Notes: a model not told the origin generated them from the sequence alone. A stretch of DNA of 22,929 bases from Candidatus Giovannonibacteria bacterium RIFCSPHIGHO2_02_43_16 (GCA_001778545.1 MFHJ01000050.1:1-22929), one strand, 5' to 3'; shown: positions 1-8,370, counted from the stretch's first letter. Numbers and translations: made by a program.

Positions 1-322
1 AATTTTCAACCTGCCCGTCCGGCAGGCGGGTTTTCAATTTATCGATGCACCGCCTGACGGCAAGGCGAAGCGCGTGTGAAATTCCTTTTTTATCAATTAC
101 CGAATTACTTACCGAGGAAACGGTATACAAAATTTTAGAATTATTTTGAAAAAGAGAAAGCCATTCTTCGCGCTTCTTCGCGGAAAGTTTCTTGGAATCC
201 TTGATATTTTTGAAAATTGGAAATTTAAAATTGGAAATTGACACGGCTATTGCTCCAACTGTCACCGGCCCCGCTAAAGGCCCCCGGCCAGCCTCATCTA
301 CGCCCACTATGTATTTAGCCAT
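1..322 (-). CDS. rnhB: Ribonuclease HII, N-terminal part (cut by left edge)
   Basis: RNase HII removes RNA primers and single ribonucleotides from DNA in the cytosol. The minus-strand frame opens with ATG at 322-320 and runs off the left edge, so about 107 residues are visible. Residues 6-19 carry the family signature VGVDEAGRGPLAGP with the catalytic Asp9-Glu10 pair, and DSKKLS follows at 42-47, as in other family members. The loop between these motifs is encoded by a 14-bp tandem repeat (213-240), and the visible end runs through a GC palindrome (10-26); both keep the frame open. There is no Shine-Dalgarno: a TAGAAT box ends 6 nt before the ATG. The gene diverges from dnaE with 22 bp between the start codons. 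Identification is firm; the C-terminal half cannot be judged. Confidence 0.93.
   Translation of the reverse strand, partial: MAKYIVGVDEAGRGPLAGPVTVGAIAVSISNFKFPIFKNIKDSKKLSAKKREEWLSLFQNNSKILYTVSSVSNSVIDKKGISHALRLAVRRCIDKLKTRLPDGQVEN
10..26. repeat. REP-like GC palindrome inside rnhB
   Basis: CCTGCC (10-15) and GGCAGG (21-26) form an inverted repeat around a 5-nt loop, followed by a partly matching GCGGG. It lies in frame inside rnhB. GC-rich palindromes of this form are common dispersed repeats in Parcubacteria-type genomes (recalled family knowledge, not checked). Only one clear copy is present in this window. Confidence 0.5.
213..240. repeat. 14-bp tandem repeat inside rnhB
   Basis: The unit AAAATTGGAAATTT occurs twice in tandem (213-226, 227-240; the last base differs). 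On the minus strand it encodes the Asn/Phe/Lys/Pro loop between the DEAGRG and DSKKLS motifs of RNase HII, a position where loop length varies in the family. The unit is not a multiple of three, but two copies plus flanks leave the frame open. Confidence 0.7.
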
Positions 323-344
323 AATATTATTCTAGAATACTTTT
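323..344. promoter_or_regulatory. Symmetric bidirectional promoter for rnhB and dnaE
   Basis: The 10-bp perfect palindrome ATTCTAGAAT (329-338) reads TAGAAT on both strands. On the plus strand TAGAAT (333-338) ends 6 nt before the dnaE ATG; on the minus strand TAGAAT (334-329) ends 6 nt before the rnhB ATG. With the usual distance from a -10 box to the start site, both transcripts would begin at their start codons. Neither gene has a Shine-Dalgarno, and no convincing -35 is visible on either side. Confidence 0.7.
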
Positions 345-3300
345 ATGAGTTTTGTGCATCTGCATACCCACTCGCATTATTCTCTCTTGGATGGTTTAAC
401 AAAAATTAAGGACCTAGTTCGCGAGGCCTCCAGGATGGAAATGCCAGCGCTAGCGCTTACCGATCACGGTAATATGTACGGCGCGATTGAATTTTATAAG
501 GCGGCTAAAAACGCTGGGGTTAAGCCAATAATTGGTTTCGAGGCGTATGTGGCAGCGCGTTCTCTTAAGGACAAAGAACCGGGAGTAGACGAACGCCGCT
601 ACCATTTAACGCTTCTTGCCGAAAATGAAGAGGGTTACCACAATCTAATTGAGCTTGTGACGACCTCAAACTTGGAAGGCTTCTATTATAAGCCACGAGT
701 TGATAAGGATCTCTTACGAAAACATTCAAAGGGGATAATCGCTCTTTCTGGATGCATGAGTGGAGAAATATCTCGCGCCATTCTTCGGAAAGATTCAGAA
801 GGTGCGGAGAGATTGATTGATGAATACCGCGGTATATTCGGGAAAGAAAATTTTTTTCTTGAAATATCCCACCACCCCGGGATACCTGCTCACGAAGAAA
901 TTCAAAAAGGCCTTCTGGAATTATCCCGCCAGACAAAAACCCCGCTAGTCGCAACGCAAGACTCTCATTATCTCCGGGCCGATGACGCTCAAGCGCAGGA
1001 TATTTTGCTGGCCGTGCAAACTAACTCGAAGATTGACAACGAAGACCGCCTGACAATGAAAGCTGACGATTTTTCCTTTCGAAGTCCTAAAATTATGCGG
1101 GAGCTTTTCAAAGACCTGCCTGAGGCTATCGAAAATACGCTCGAGATCGCGAATCGAGTCAATCTCACGATACCAATGGGCGTCTTACAGCTTCCGCATT
1201 ACGACGTGCCTGGAGAGATAAGCCCTGAAAAATATTTGGCGGAACTTTGCCGCGGCAAACTTTTGAAAAAATATCCGTCTGCCAATGCGGAAATAAAAAA
1301 TCGCTTAGACTACGAACTTGGCGTAATCGGCAAAACCGGTTTTTCCACTTATTTTTTGATGGTTCAAGATTTCGTTAATTGGGCGAGAAAGGAAGGGATT
1401 GTCGTTGGGCCAGGACGCGGCTCCGCGGCCGGCTCGCTCGTCTCCTACGTGCTGGGAATCACGAATATTGATCCGATCGCCTACAATTTGATTTTCGAGC
1501 GCTTTATGAACCCGGATCGCATCTCCCCGCCTGATATTGATTTGGATTTCGCTGATACCGGCCGAGATAGAGTTCTAGAATATGTTCGTAACAAATATGG
1601 GGGTGATAAAGTCGCGTCAATAATAACCTTTGGGACAATGGCCGCCCGCGCCGCGATTCGGGACGCCGGGAGAGCGCTCGGAATACCATATGCCTTCTGC
1701 GACCAGCTCGCGAAATTAATTCCATTCAATCCAACGCAGGGGATGAAGGAAGGCTGGCTCGCCCAATGCCTAGAGGATGTCGAGGAGCTTAAGAATATCT
1801 ATAAAGAAAATGCCGAAGCAAAGAGATTAATTGACTCCGCTCTAAAGCTCGAGGGAGTCGCGCGTCATGCTTCAGTCCACGCGTGCGGCGTCGTCATAAC
1901 AAAGGATCCTCTGAAGAATATAGTCCCCCTGCAATACGCCACCGGCGACGAAAACGAAGGGGCTGTAATCGTCACTCAATATGAAATGCACGCCATCGAA
2001 GATTTAGGATTGCTTAAAGTCGATTTTCTCGGGCTTAAGAATTTAACCATCATAGAAAACACGCTCTCTCTCGTGGAAAAAAGGCACGGCATCGCGCTAA
2101 ATTTAGATCAAATCAATCATGAGGATCCAAACGTTTTTAGGACTTTGGCCGAAGGTAAAACAATCGGGGTCTTTCAATTGGAAGGGCAAGGTATGACGCG
2201 CTATTTAAAAGATCTCTGGCCAACGAACATTGAAGACATAATCGCGATGATTTCGCTTTATCGTCCGGGCCCTATGGAATTGATCCCTTCATACATAAAA
2301 CGCAAGCACGGAAAAGAGCGCGTAACCTATCTTCATCCAAAACTCGAGCCGATTTTAAAAAATACTTACGGGATAGCTGTTTACCAAGAGCAATTGATGC
2401 AGATCGCGCAGTCGCTCGCGGGATTCACTCTCGCCGAGGCGGACACGCTTAGGAAGGCTGTCGGCAAGAAGATAAGAAGCCTGCTTGAAGAACAGACTGA
2501 AAAATTCGTCTCAAGGATGATCGAAAATAAAATCGAAAAAAATATCGCGAAAAAATTAGGCGAACTTTTGGAGCCCTTCGCGCGCTACGGATTCAACCGT
2601 TCGCATGCCGCGTCATACGCGGAAGTTGCCTACCAAACCGCTTTCTTGAAAACATATTATCCAATTGAATTCATGACGAGTTTAATGAACGCTGACGAAA
2701 AAGACGTTGAGCGGATAGGATTTTTGATCAAAGAGGCGGCGGAACTCGGAATAGAAGTTTTAGCGCCGGCAATAAATAATTCGGACGACGGTTTTACGCC
2801 GGAGGAAAGAGATAATAAATCGGCTATTCGCTTCGGCCTGCGCGCCATTAAAAACGTCGGCTCAAATGTGGTTCGCGCGATAATCCTTGAGCGCGGGCAA
2901 CGCGGCCGCTTCGTCTCCCTTTCTGATTTTCTCGAGCGCGTTCCGTATCAGGATCTTAATAAAAAATCTCTGGAGGCGCTTATAAAATCCGGCGCCATGG
3001 ATTCCCTGGGCGAACGGGCCCAGATGCTTGAGAATATGGAAACTCTGCTCGCTCATCACCGCGACTCGACGAAAGGCGCGAATGGTTCCCAGTCCTCTCT
3101 CTTTGGCGACTCCGGACAGAAAATAGCCTCTACTTTAACTCTCAATGAGTTCCCGCCCGCAACACAGGAAGAAAAGCTGCGCTGGGAAAAGGAACTTTTG
3201 GGGCTTTTCGTCTCTGGCCACCCGCTAGAAAAATTCCGCCAATTGCTTGAAAAACAAAAGTTAAACATTAAGATGGCGAAAACCTTTAATGAAGGGACGC

Positions 3301-3590
3301 CAGTCATTATAGGGGGGATAATCGATGAATTTAAGAAAGTCCTGACTAAGCAAAACCAGCCCATGCTTTTTCTTAAGATCGCGGATCTTTCAGATTCCAT
3401 CGAGGCAGTTGTATTCCCGCGGCTTTTATCTAATAATGGAAGTGTTTTTGGATTAGATAACTGCGTAGTAATCAAAGGCAAAGTTTCTATCCGAAATGGA
3501 AATCCAAGCATCATTTGCGAGGAAGCGAGAAAATTAGGAGAAAAACATGAAGAAAAAAAAGACAGAGAGGAAAGCCTCGTCGGCAGATAA
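345..3590 (+). CDS. dnaE: DNA polymerase III alpha subunit
   Basis: This is the replicative DNA polymerase catalytic subunit, acting in the cytosolic replisome. The 1081 residues are close to the usual DnaE1 length. The N-terminal PHP domain starts at once with HLHTHSHYSLLDG and continues with LTDHGNMYG. The polymerase core carries GPGRGSAAGSL near residue 357, the metal-binding PDIDLDF motif near 396 and VDFLGL, with the third Asp, near 558. Helix-hairpin-helix and OB-fold regions follow, the OB fold around residues 980-1040. The ATG at 345 is preceded by a -10-like TAGAAT and no Shine-Dalgarno, and the protein starts directly at the PHP motif, so this start is secure. The last 44 nt overlap thrS in another frame. 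Identification is very secure. Confidence 0.98.
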   Translation: MSFVHLHTHSHYSLLDGLTKIKDLVREASRMEMPALALTDHGNMYGAIEFYKAAKNAGVKPIIGFEAYVAARSLKDKEPGVDERRYHLTLLAENEEGYHNLIELVTTSNLEGFYYKPRVDKDLLRKHSKGIIALSGCMSGEISRAILRKDSEGAERLIDEYRGIFGKENFFLEISHHPGIPAHEEIQKGLLELSRQTKTPLVATQDSHYLRADDAQAQDILLAVQTNSKIDNEDRLTMKADDFSFRSPKIMRELFKDLPEAIENTLEIANRVNLTIPMGVLQLPHYDVPGEISPEKYLAELCRGKLLKKYPSANAEIKNRLDYELGVIGKTGFSTYFLMVQDFVNWARKEGIVVGPGRGSAAGSLVSYVLGITNIDPIAYNLIFERFMNPDRISPPDIDLDFADTGRDRVLEYVRNKYGGDKVASIITFGTMAARAAIRDAGRALGIPYAFCDQLAKLIPFNPTQGMKEGWLAQCLEDVEELKNIYKENAEAKRLIDSALKLEGVARHASVHACGVVITKDPLKNIVPLQYATGDENEGAVIVTQYEMHAIEDLGLLKVDFLGLKNLTIIENTLSLVEKRHGIALNLDQINHEDPNVFRTLAEGKTIGVFQLEGQGMTRYLKDLWPTNIEDIIAMISLYRPGPMELIPSYIKRKHGKERVTYLHPKLEPILKNTYGIAVYQEQLMQIAQSLAGFTLAEADTLRKAVGKKIRSLLEEQTEKFVSRMIENKIEKNIAKKLGELLEPFARYGFNRSHAASYAEVAYQTAFLKTYYPIEFMTSLMNADEKDVERIGFLIKEAAELGIEVLAPAINNSDDGFTPEERDNKSAIRFGLRAIKNVGSNVVRAIILERGQRGRFVSLSDFLERVPYQDLNKKSLEALIKSGAMDSLGERAQMLENMETLLAHHRDSTKGANGSQSSLFGDSGQKIASTLTLNEFPPATQEEKLRWEKELLGLFVSGHPLEKFRQLLEKQKLNIKMAKTFNEGTPVIIGGIIDEFKKVLTKQNQPMLFLKIADLSDSIEAVVFPRLLSNNGSVFGLDNCVVIKGKVSIRNGNPSIICEEARKLGEKHEEKKDREESLVGR

Positions 3591-4773
3591 GAGGGCGAGA
3601 GACCATCGCGAGCTGGGACAGGAGCTCGATTTATTTTCATTTCACGAAATCGCGCCTGGCGCGCCTTTTTGGCATCCGAAAGGAATGATAATTTTTCGCG
3701 AACTCGAGCGGTACGCGCGAATGCTCAATGACGCTGATAACTATGACGAAATTTCCACGCCAATTTTGGTTAAGAAGGACATTTTTGAGAAGTCTGGACA
3801 TTGGGAACACTATCGCGATAATATGTTCTGGTTTGAAAATCCCAGAGATAAAAACGAGGTGCTTGCGGTAAAACCGATGAATTGCCCGGAATCAACATAC
3901 GTATACAACTCGACGCTGCATAGCTACCGCGACTTTCCTATTCGTCTCGCTGAAATCGGTCGGCTTCATCGAAACGAGCTTTCTGGAACGCTCGGCGGAC
4001 TTTTCCGCGTCCGCCAGATAACGATGGATGATGCCCACATCTATGTCAGACAGGATCAGGTTGAAGAGGAAATCGTAAACGTCCTGAAGACAATCTCAAA
4101 ATTTTATGACGATTTTGGATTTAAGGTAGCGTATCGGTTGGCGACAAAGCCGAAAGACGCGCTTGGAACAAAGAAAGAATGGGATATGGCCGAAGAAGCG
4201 TTAAAGAAAGCGCTGGGCAAAAGCAAGATCAAATATGAAATATCAAGCGGCGAAGGAGCGTTTTATGGACCAAAAATTGAGGTTCATATTAAGGACAGTC
4301 AAGATCGCGATTGGCAAATGGGAACAGCCCAGCTTGACTTGGTTATGCTTCCGGAAAAATTTAATCTTTCATATGTCGATGAGGACGGTAAAAAACAGAA
4401 GCCGTTCGTCATACATCGCGCGATTTTTGGATCGTTCGAGCGCTTTATCGGAATCCTCTTAGAGCATTTCGACGGCGCGCTTCCATTCTGGCTATCTCCA
4501 GTTCAAGTTTCGGTTTTATCTATAAATGACAAAGTTTTTAAATACTCAGAAAATATTTTGAAGAATTTAAAATCTCGCGGAATCCGCGCTGAGCTTGATT
4601 TGAGAAATGAAACAATCGGCAAGAAAATACGCGAGGCGGAAATGCGGAAAGTTCCGTATATTCTCGTCATTGGCGAGAAAGAAGCCGCATCAGGCAAAGT
4701 TGCGGTCCGCGAACGAGGGAAAGGAGATCTTGGGGCGAGAACAATCGAAGAATTCTTAAAAATTGCGAAATAA
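3547..4773 (+). CDS. thrS: Threonyl-tRNA synthetase lacking TGS and editing domains
   Basis: It charges tRNA(Thr) with threonine. At 408 residues it is far shorter than typical bacterial ThrRS (about 640). After a short Lys-rich tail it enters the catalytic core directly at DHRELGQELDLF (near residue 19), so the N-terminal TGS domain and the alanyl-like editing domain that removes serine are absent. Core motifs are intact: KPMNCPES, HRNELSG, the DDAHIY segment and VIHRAIFGS, giving the three zinc ligands near Cys113, His164 and His290. A C-terminal anticodon-binding domain follows (about residues 310-408). The start is supported by AGGAG at 3536-3540, 6 nt before the ATG, inside the end of dnaE; the overlap suggests translational coupling. 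A separate editing protein could exist elsewhere. Function is secure. Confidence 0.96.
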   Translation: MKKKKTERKASSADKRARDHRELGQELDLFSFHEIAPGAPFWHPKGMIIFRELERYARMLNDADNYDEISTPILVKKDIFEKSGHWEHYRDNMFWFENPRDKNEVLAVKPMNCPESTYVYNSTLHSYRDFPIRLAEIGRLHRNELSGTLGGLFRVRQITMDDAHIYVRQDQVEEEIVNVLKTISKFYDDFGFKVAYRLATKPKDALGTKKEWDMAEEALKKALGKSKIKYEISSGEGAFYGPKIEVHIKDSQDRDWQMGTAQLDLVMLPEKFNLSYVDEDGKKQKPFVIHRAIFGSFERFIGILLEHFDGALPFWLSPVQVSVLSINDKVFKYSENILKNLKSRGIRAELDLRNETIGKKIREAEMRKVPYILVIGEKEAASGKVAVRERGKGDLGARTIEEFLKIAK

Positions 4774-5590
4774 GCCAAAACTCATCGTCGTCCTTGGGCC
4801 AACGGCGTCCGGAAAGTCGAAATATGCCGTGAAGCTTGCAAGGAAAATCGGCGGGAAAATAATTTCCGCAGACTCTAGGCAGATTTACCGAGGGTTGGAC
4901 ATCGGCACCGCGAAAATTAAGGGACAACTTTGCACGGATATCGCCGACCCCAAAACCGCTTTCAGTGTCACAGAGTGGAAGAAATGCGCGGATGATGCGA
5001 TCACTGCGATATCCCGCGGCGGCAAAGCTCCAATTTTAGTTGGCGGAAGCGCTTTTTACATTCGCGCTGTCGCTGAAGGAATCCTGATCCCCGCGGTTTC
5101 GCCGAATCCAAAACTTCGCAAGAAGTTTGAGAGAAAATCACTAGAGTCGCTTTTGAAACTGCTCGAAAAGAGGGATAAGAGGCGCGCGAAAACAATCGAT
5201 CGAAAAAATAAAAGGCGTGTTATTCGCGCGCTGGAAATTATCGAAGCGATTGGCAAAGTTCCTAAACTAGCAAAAATCCAGAAATACAGAGTTAAATTCA
5301 TTGGGATAAAGCGCTTGCCGGAAGATCTAAAAAAACGCATTGAGAGGCGAACGCGAGAAATGTTACGAAAAGGTCTGATTCGAGAAGTTAAGAAATTGCG
5401 CCGCGCTTGCATTTCTTGGAAACGCTTTATGGAACTGGGTTTTGAATATAAATATCCAGCGCTGTATATTCAAAGGAAAATCTCGCGTGGGGAAATGATT
5501 GATAAAATCAACAAAGAAACAATTGCGTACACCCGCCGCCAGATGCTTTGGTGGAAGCGAGACCGAAAAATTAAATGGATCATGCCTTAA
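4763..5590 (+). CDS. miaA: tRNA dimethylallyltransferase
   Basis: MiaA transfers a dimethylallyl group to N6 of A37 in tRNAs that read UNN codons. The 275 residues are somewhat short for the family (about 300). The P-loop GPTASGKS lies near residues 12-19, followed by SADSRQIYRGLDIGTAK, GGSAFYIRA and, at the C-terminus, TRRQMLWWKRD, which corresponds to the usual Arg-Gln/Trp-x-Arg segment. The start must be the TTG at 4763: a stop codon lies 6 nt upstream in frame and the P-loop domain begins immediately after. The first 11 nt overlap the end of thrS, suggesting coupled translation in a dnaE-thrS-miaA operon. The last 11 nt overlap the end of the convergent gatB. The substrate-contact region after the first Asp motif looks shortened, but activity is likely. 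Confidence 0.95.
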   Translation: MRNKPKLIVVLGPTASGKSKYAVKLARKIGGKIISADSRQIYRGLDIGTAKIKGQLCTDIADPKTAFSVTEWKKCADDAITAISRGGKAPILVGGSAFYIRAVAEGILIPAVSPNPKLRKKFERKSLESLLKLLEKRDKRRAKTIDRKNKRRVIRALEIIEAIGKVPKLAKIQKYRVKFIGIKRLPEDLKKRIERRTREMLRKGLIREVKKLRRACISWKRFMELGFEYKYPALYIQRKISRGEMIDKINKETIAYTRRQMLWWKRDRKIKWIMP

Positions 5591-7058
5591 GAAGTCTTAA
5601 AAATATCCCTTTGAGCGCTTCAGGATTCGCGCCGATTTTCTGGGCTTTCGCTTCGCGCATGGCCTGCCCAATTAAAAACTGGAGTGAGGCTTCTTTTCCT
5701 TTTTTGTAATCCCGGACAGCCTCGTCGTACGACGCGAGAATCGCGCGCGCGATATTTTCAAGTTCTTCGGCGTCGCCTGTCTGCATGAATCCTTCGCGCT
5801 TCGCTATCTCTGTCGGACTTTCGTTCGATTCAACCATTATTGCCAATATATCTTTGGCTCCTCGCGATGAAATCTCGCCATTCATAATCATTTTCATAAG
5901 CTCGCCGAAATTCTCCGGGGTAATCTTAGCATCTCCTATCGCAAGCTCTTGATCCTTCAAAATCCCGACTAAATCGGACGTGAGATAATTCGCGGTAAGC
6001 TCAGTAATTTTTTTTGGATTGGCTTCATTGGTCCATCGGTTTCCTTCCGAGACTGCTTCTTCAAAAAATTCTGCTAATTTTCTGTCGCGAACAAAAATCT
6101 CAAGTTTTTCGCCATCTATTCCATATTCATTTCTGAAGCGAATTCTTTTTTGGTTCGGCAATTCAGGAAGCTTATGGATTAGAGCGGAAAACGAAAATTC
6201 CGGGACTTCAGACAGTTTCATTGGGGGGAGATCGGGTTCTGGGAAATAGCGGTAATCGTGCGCCTCTTCCTTAGAACGCTGCCCAACCGTTTTCTGATGG
6301 ACGTCGTTCCAGCCGCGAGTTTCCTGCTTAATTTTTTCTCCTTTGTTCAATAACTCCGACTGCCGCGCAATTTCAAATTCAATCGCCCGCTCCACCGCTT
6401 TAAAAGAGTTTATATTCTTCACTTCCACCTTCGTTCCCAACTTGGTAGCTAAGCCACCAAGCGGAGCGATGGAAATATTTGCCTCAACACGCATTTGGCC
6501 TTTTTCCATATCTGCATCAGAGACCCCCAGATAACGTAAAATTAACTGAAGTTCTTCCGCAAATCCCCTCGCCTCGCTCGCTGAATTTAAGTCAGGCTCC
6601 GTGACGAGCTCCATCAGCGGCACTCCGGCGCGATTATAGTCAACGAGCGTTGCCCCATGCTCATGCGCTAACCGAGCGGCATCCTCTTCCAAGTGAGCCC
6701 TCGTGATCCGAATTTTTTTGCCTGAAGACGGAAGCTCCAGCACCCCTTCTTTAACAAGCGGGTATGGGTATTGCGAAATTTGATATCCCTTGGGTAAATC
6801 AGGATAAAAATAGTTTTTGCGGTCGAAGCGCGACTCATCCGCGATTGCAGCGCCAATCGCCGCCCCAAATCTTAAAACTTTATGAATTGCTTCCCTATTC
6901 GCGACAGGCAACGTCCCCGGATGGCCGAGGCAAACCGGGCAAATATTGATATTCGGATGCCTCTCGTCCGGATCGTTCCTGCACGAACAAAACATTTTGG
7001 TATTGGTCTTCAGCTCCGCGTGTATTTCTAATCCAATTGTCGGTTTAAACTCGGCCAT
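5580..7058 (-). CDS. gatB: Aspartyl/glutamyl-tRNA amidotransferase subunit B
   Basis: GatB is the tRNA-binding, kinase-like subunit of GatCAB, which converts misacylated Glu-tRNA(Gln) or Asp-tRNA(Asn) to Gln-tRNA(Gln) or Asn-tRNA(Asn). The 492 residues are full length. The protein opens with the family signature IGLEIHAELKT, followed by paired cysteines (CSC, CPVC) for zinc, RFDRKNYFYPDLPKGYQISQ and SFKAVERAIEFE. The C-terminal part is the helical YqeY-like tail domain. gatA and gatC are not in this window. No Shine-Dalgarno precedes the ATG; an extended -10 (TGCTAAAAT) ends 13 nt upstream, giving a very short leader. The gene ends inside miaA on the opposite strand (11-bp overlap). Confidence 0.97.
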   Translation of the reverse strand: MAEFKPTIGLEIHAELKTNTKMFCSCRNDPDERHPNINICPVCLGHPGTLPVANREAIHKVLRFGAAIGAAIADESRFDRKNYFYPDLPKGYQISQYPYPLVKEGVLELPSSGKKIRITRAHLEEDAARLAHEHGATLVDYNRAGVPLMELVTEPDLNSASEARGFAEELQLILRYLGVSDADMEKGQMRVEANISIAPLGGLATKLGTKVEVKNINSFKAVERAIEFEIARQSELLNKGEKIKQETRGWNDVHQKTVGQRSKEEAHDYRYFPEPDLPPMKLSEVPEFSFSALIHKLPELPNQKRIRFRNEYGIDGEKLEIFVRDRKLAEFFEEAVSEGNRWTNEANPKKITELTANYLTSDLVGILKDQELAIGDAKITPENFGELMKMIMNGEISSRGAKDILAIMVESNESPTEIAKREGFMQTGDAEELENIARAILASYDEAVRDYKKGKEASLQFLIGQAMREAKAQKIGANPEALKGIFLRLLKA

Positions 7059-7071
7059 AAAATATAGAAGA

Positions 7072-7080
7072 ATTTTAGCA
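7072..7080 (-). promoter_or_regulatory. Extended -10 promoter of gatB
   Basis: On the minus strand TGC TAAAAT (7080-7072) is an extended -10 element, ending 13 nt before the gatB ATG. The predicted transcript leader is only about 6 nt, too short for a Shine-Dalgarno. No clear -35 is visible. Confidence 0.5.
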
Positions 7081-7093
7081 GATTTCCGGCAAT

Positions 7094-7121
7094 AAAAAAA
7101 CCGCGACGATCAGCGCCACGG
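7094..7121 (-). terminator. Intrinsic terminator after the MYG1-like gene
   Basis: On the minus strand CCGTGGCG (7121-7114) pairs with CGTCGCGG (7108-7101) around a 5-nt loop, with two G-U pairs, followed by seven T (7100-7094). It sits between the end of the 7174-8244 gene and the gatB promoter, so it separates the two minus-strand units. Confidence 0.8.
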
Positions 7122-7173
7122 TTTTTGTCTAATTTCTCAATTTTAACGTCACGAGTCATGACGAGGAACTAAT

Positions 7174-8244
7174 TTAGCTTGCCTTGCGAGTATTGCGGAC
7201 CTCCGAGCACCGTTTCAGTTGCCACGTATACCAAGGGCATCCCTTCGCCTGCGCGGTGCACTTCCCTGCCTCACACTCCTTTTGTCTAGAAGATTCGAAT
7301 CGTCCGGGATTGATTCCAATCCTTATCAGGTTCTGGATCCAAGAGAGTGGCATTTTTGTGGGAGGGACATTCTTAGCAGTCAGACTTCCGTTCATAAGTT
7401 TCTGCATGCCGACATGGAAAAACCACTCTGGAATTTCCTGCAATGTCCCTTCTGACGCTAGTACCCTAGGATCAAGAACCCGCAGAGGCTCTTTTCCTCC
7501 GGCCTTCTGCTCCTCAATACGGAGCAGTTTGGCTACATCGTACAGAAACAATCCATGGTATGGACTGGTATGTATCTGGACGTGCCCAGTGCTTTTCTTT
7601 TGAATAACGATGCCTGCATTCGCGCCATGTTTCGAACGAGCATATCTTAAGACCTGTTCGTCATCAGATTGCAGGGTAACTATGTTGAACTTCCTGCCGC
7701 CCGACCACTTAATTTCTTCGACTTGAGCTGAGCGTTCGTATTCGGTCTTGGTCGTCGTCCAGTACTGGACTTGCCTCTGGTAGATCGCCTCGAGGCCGAA
7801 TGTCACCCATCTCATCACTTGCTCAGCGTCGTCGCAGTGCGCATGAAGCATGTTTGAGATAGCCCCGAGATCCAAGAGAGAGCCAGAACCCCTCAAGTCA
7901 TTCTCAACAACCGCTTCAATGATCGGTTTGAAAACCGGGTCATCGTCAATGCCCAGAGCCTTCGCGACGAGGCTCGTTGCACAGTGTTCCTTCTTTCGCG
8001 CACTCTTTTGGTTGGCATGCTCGTCGAATCGACCGCCGCCGATCCCAATAAGTATATACCCCTGGTCATGCCATTCTTGCCACGGACGGCCATTCGGCGT
8101 CCGATCGCCGGCATCCGCAAACTGAACTTTCGCTTCCCTTATTCCATGAAACTCCTTTTCGCCAAGTTTCCTCAGTAACCAAATCGCACAAGTCTCGTCA
8201 ATGTGTGGCCGATAATGCGTTACAATCCCTTTTACCTTAAACAT
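7174..8244 (-). CDS. MYG1-like putative DHH-type phosphoesterase
   Basis: 356 residues. The N-terminal THYRPHIDETCAIWLL (about residues 9-24) and GGGRFDEHANQ (about 70-80) resemble the metal-binding THxGxFHxDE and FDHH motifs of MYG1/UPF0160 proteins, DHH-superfamily relatives with reported nuclease activity. The second histidine of FDHH is replaced by Glu-His, so the match is distant. The middle (VIQKKSTGHVQIHTSPYHGL) recalls the substrate-facing part of that family. The C-terminus has four cysteines spaced C-x4-C-x6-C-x9-C, a possible zinc site not expected in MYG1. AAAGGAGGGG lies 2 nt before the ATG. The gene has a consensus promoter and its own terminator and forms a single-gene unit. 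Its codon use (fewer GCG/CGC-rich stretches) looks unlike its neighbours. The function is a guess; the gene itself is certain. Confidence 0.6.
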   Translation of the reverse strand: MFKVKGIVTHYRPHIDETCAIWLLRKLGEKEFHGIREAKVQFADAGDRTPNGRPWQEWHDQGYILIGIGGGRFDEHANQKSARKKEHCATSLVAKALGIDDDPVFKPIIEAVVENDLRGSGSLLDLGAISNMLHAHCDDAEQVMRWVTFGLEAIYQRQVQYWTTTKTEYERSAQVEEIKWSGGRKFNIVTLQSDDEQVLRYARSKHGANAGIVIQKKSTGHVQIHTSPYHGLFLYDVAKLLRIEEQKAGGKEPLRVLDPRVLASEGTLQEIPEWFFHVGMQKLMNGSLTAKNVPPTKMPLSWIQNLIRIGINPGRFESSRQKECEAGKCTAQAKGCPWYTWQLKRCSEVRNTRKAS

Positions 8245-8311
8245 TTCCCCTCCTTTGATTAGTGAAAACTCCCGAAATAAACGCCTCTTAAGAACTCTAA
8301 ACTTAGTTTAC

Positions 8312-8340
8312 ATTATATGGTAAAACGTAGAAATTGTCAA
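8312..8340 (-). promoter_or_regulatory. Perfect consensus sigma70-type promoter
   Basis: On the minus strand TTGACA (8340-8335), a 17-nt spacer and TATAAT (8317-8312) match the housekeeping consensus exactly. The start site should lie near 8305, giving a leader of about 60 nt that ends in AAAGGAGGGG before the 8244 ATG. A short inverted repeat, TAAACT-A-AGTTTA, spans the predicted start site. The -35 overlaps a possible plus-strand -35 (TTGTCA, 8334-8339). Confidence 0.85.
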
Positions 8341-8363
8341 ATTCAGTGTTTAATAGGTAAAAT
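8334..8363 (+). promoter_or_regulatory. Possible divergent promoter for the micro-ORF
   Basis: TTGTCA (8334-8339), an 18-nt spacer and TAAAAT (8358-8363) lie 7 nt upstream of an ATG at 8371. The -35 is shared in reverse with the TTGACA of the opposite promoter. Confidence 0.4.
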
Positions 8364-8370
8364 ATTTCAT

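Noticed and set aside
565..954. Long antisense frames inside dnaE, gatB, the M1 peptidase and the surface-protein genes
   Set aside because: They are shadows of strongly supported genes in other frames, with no promoter, ribosome site or recognisable domains.
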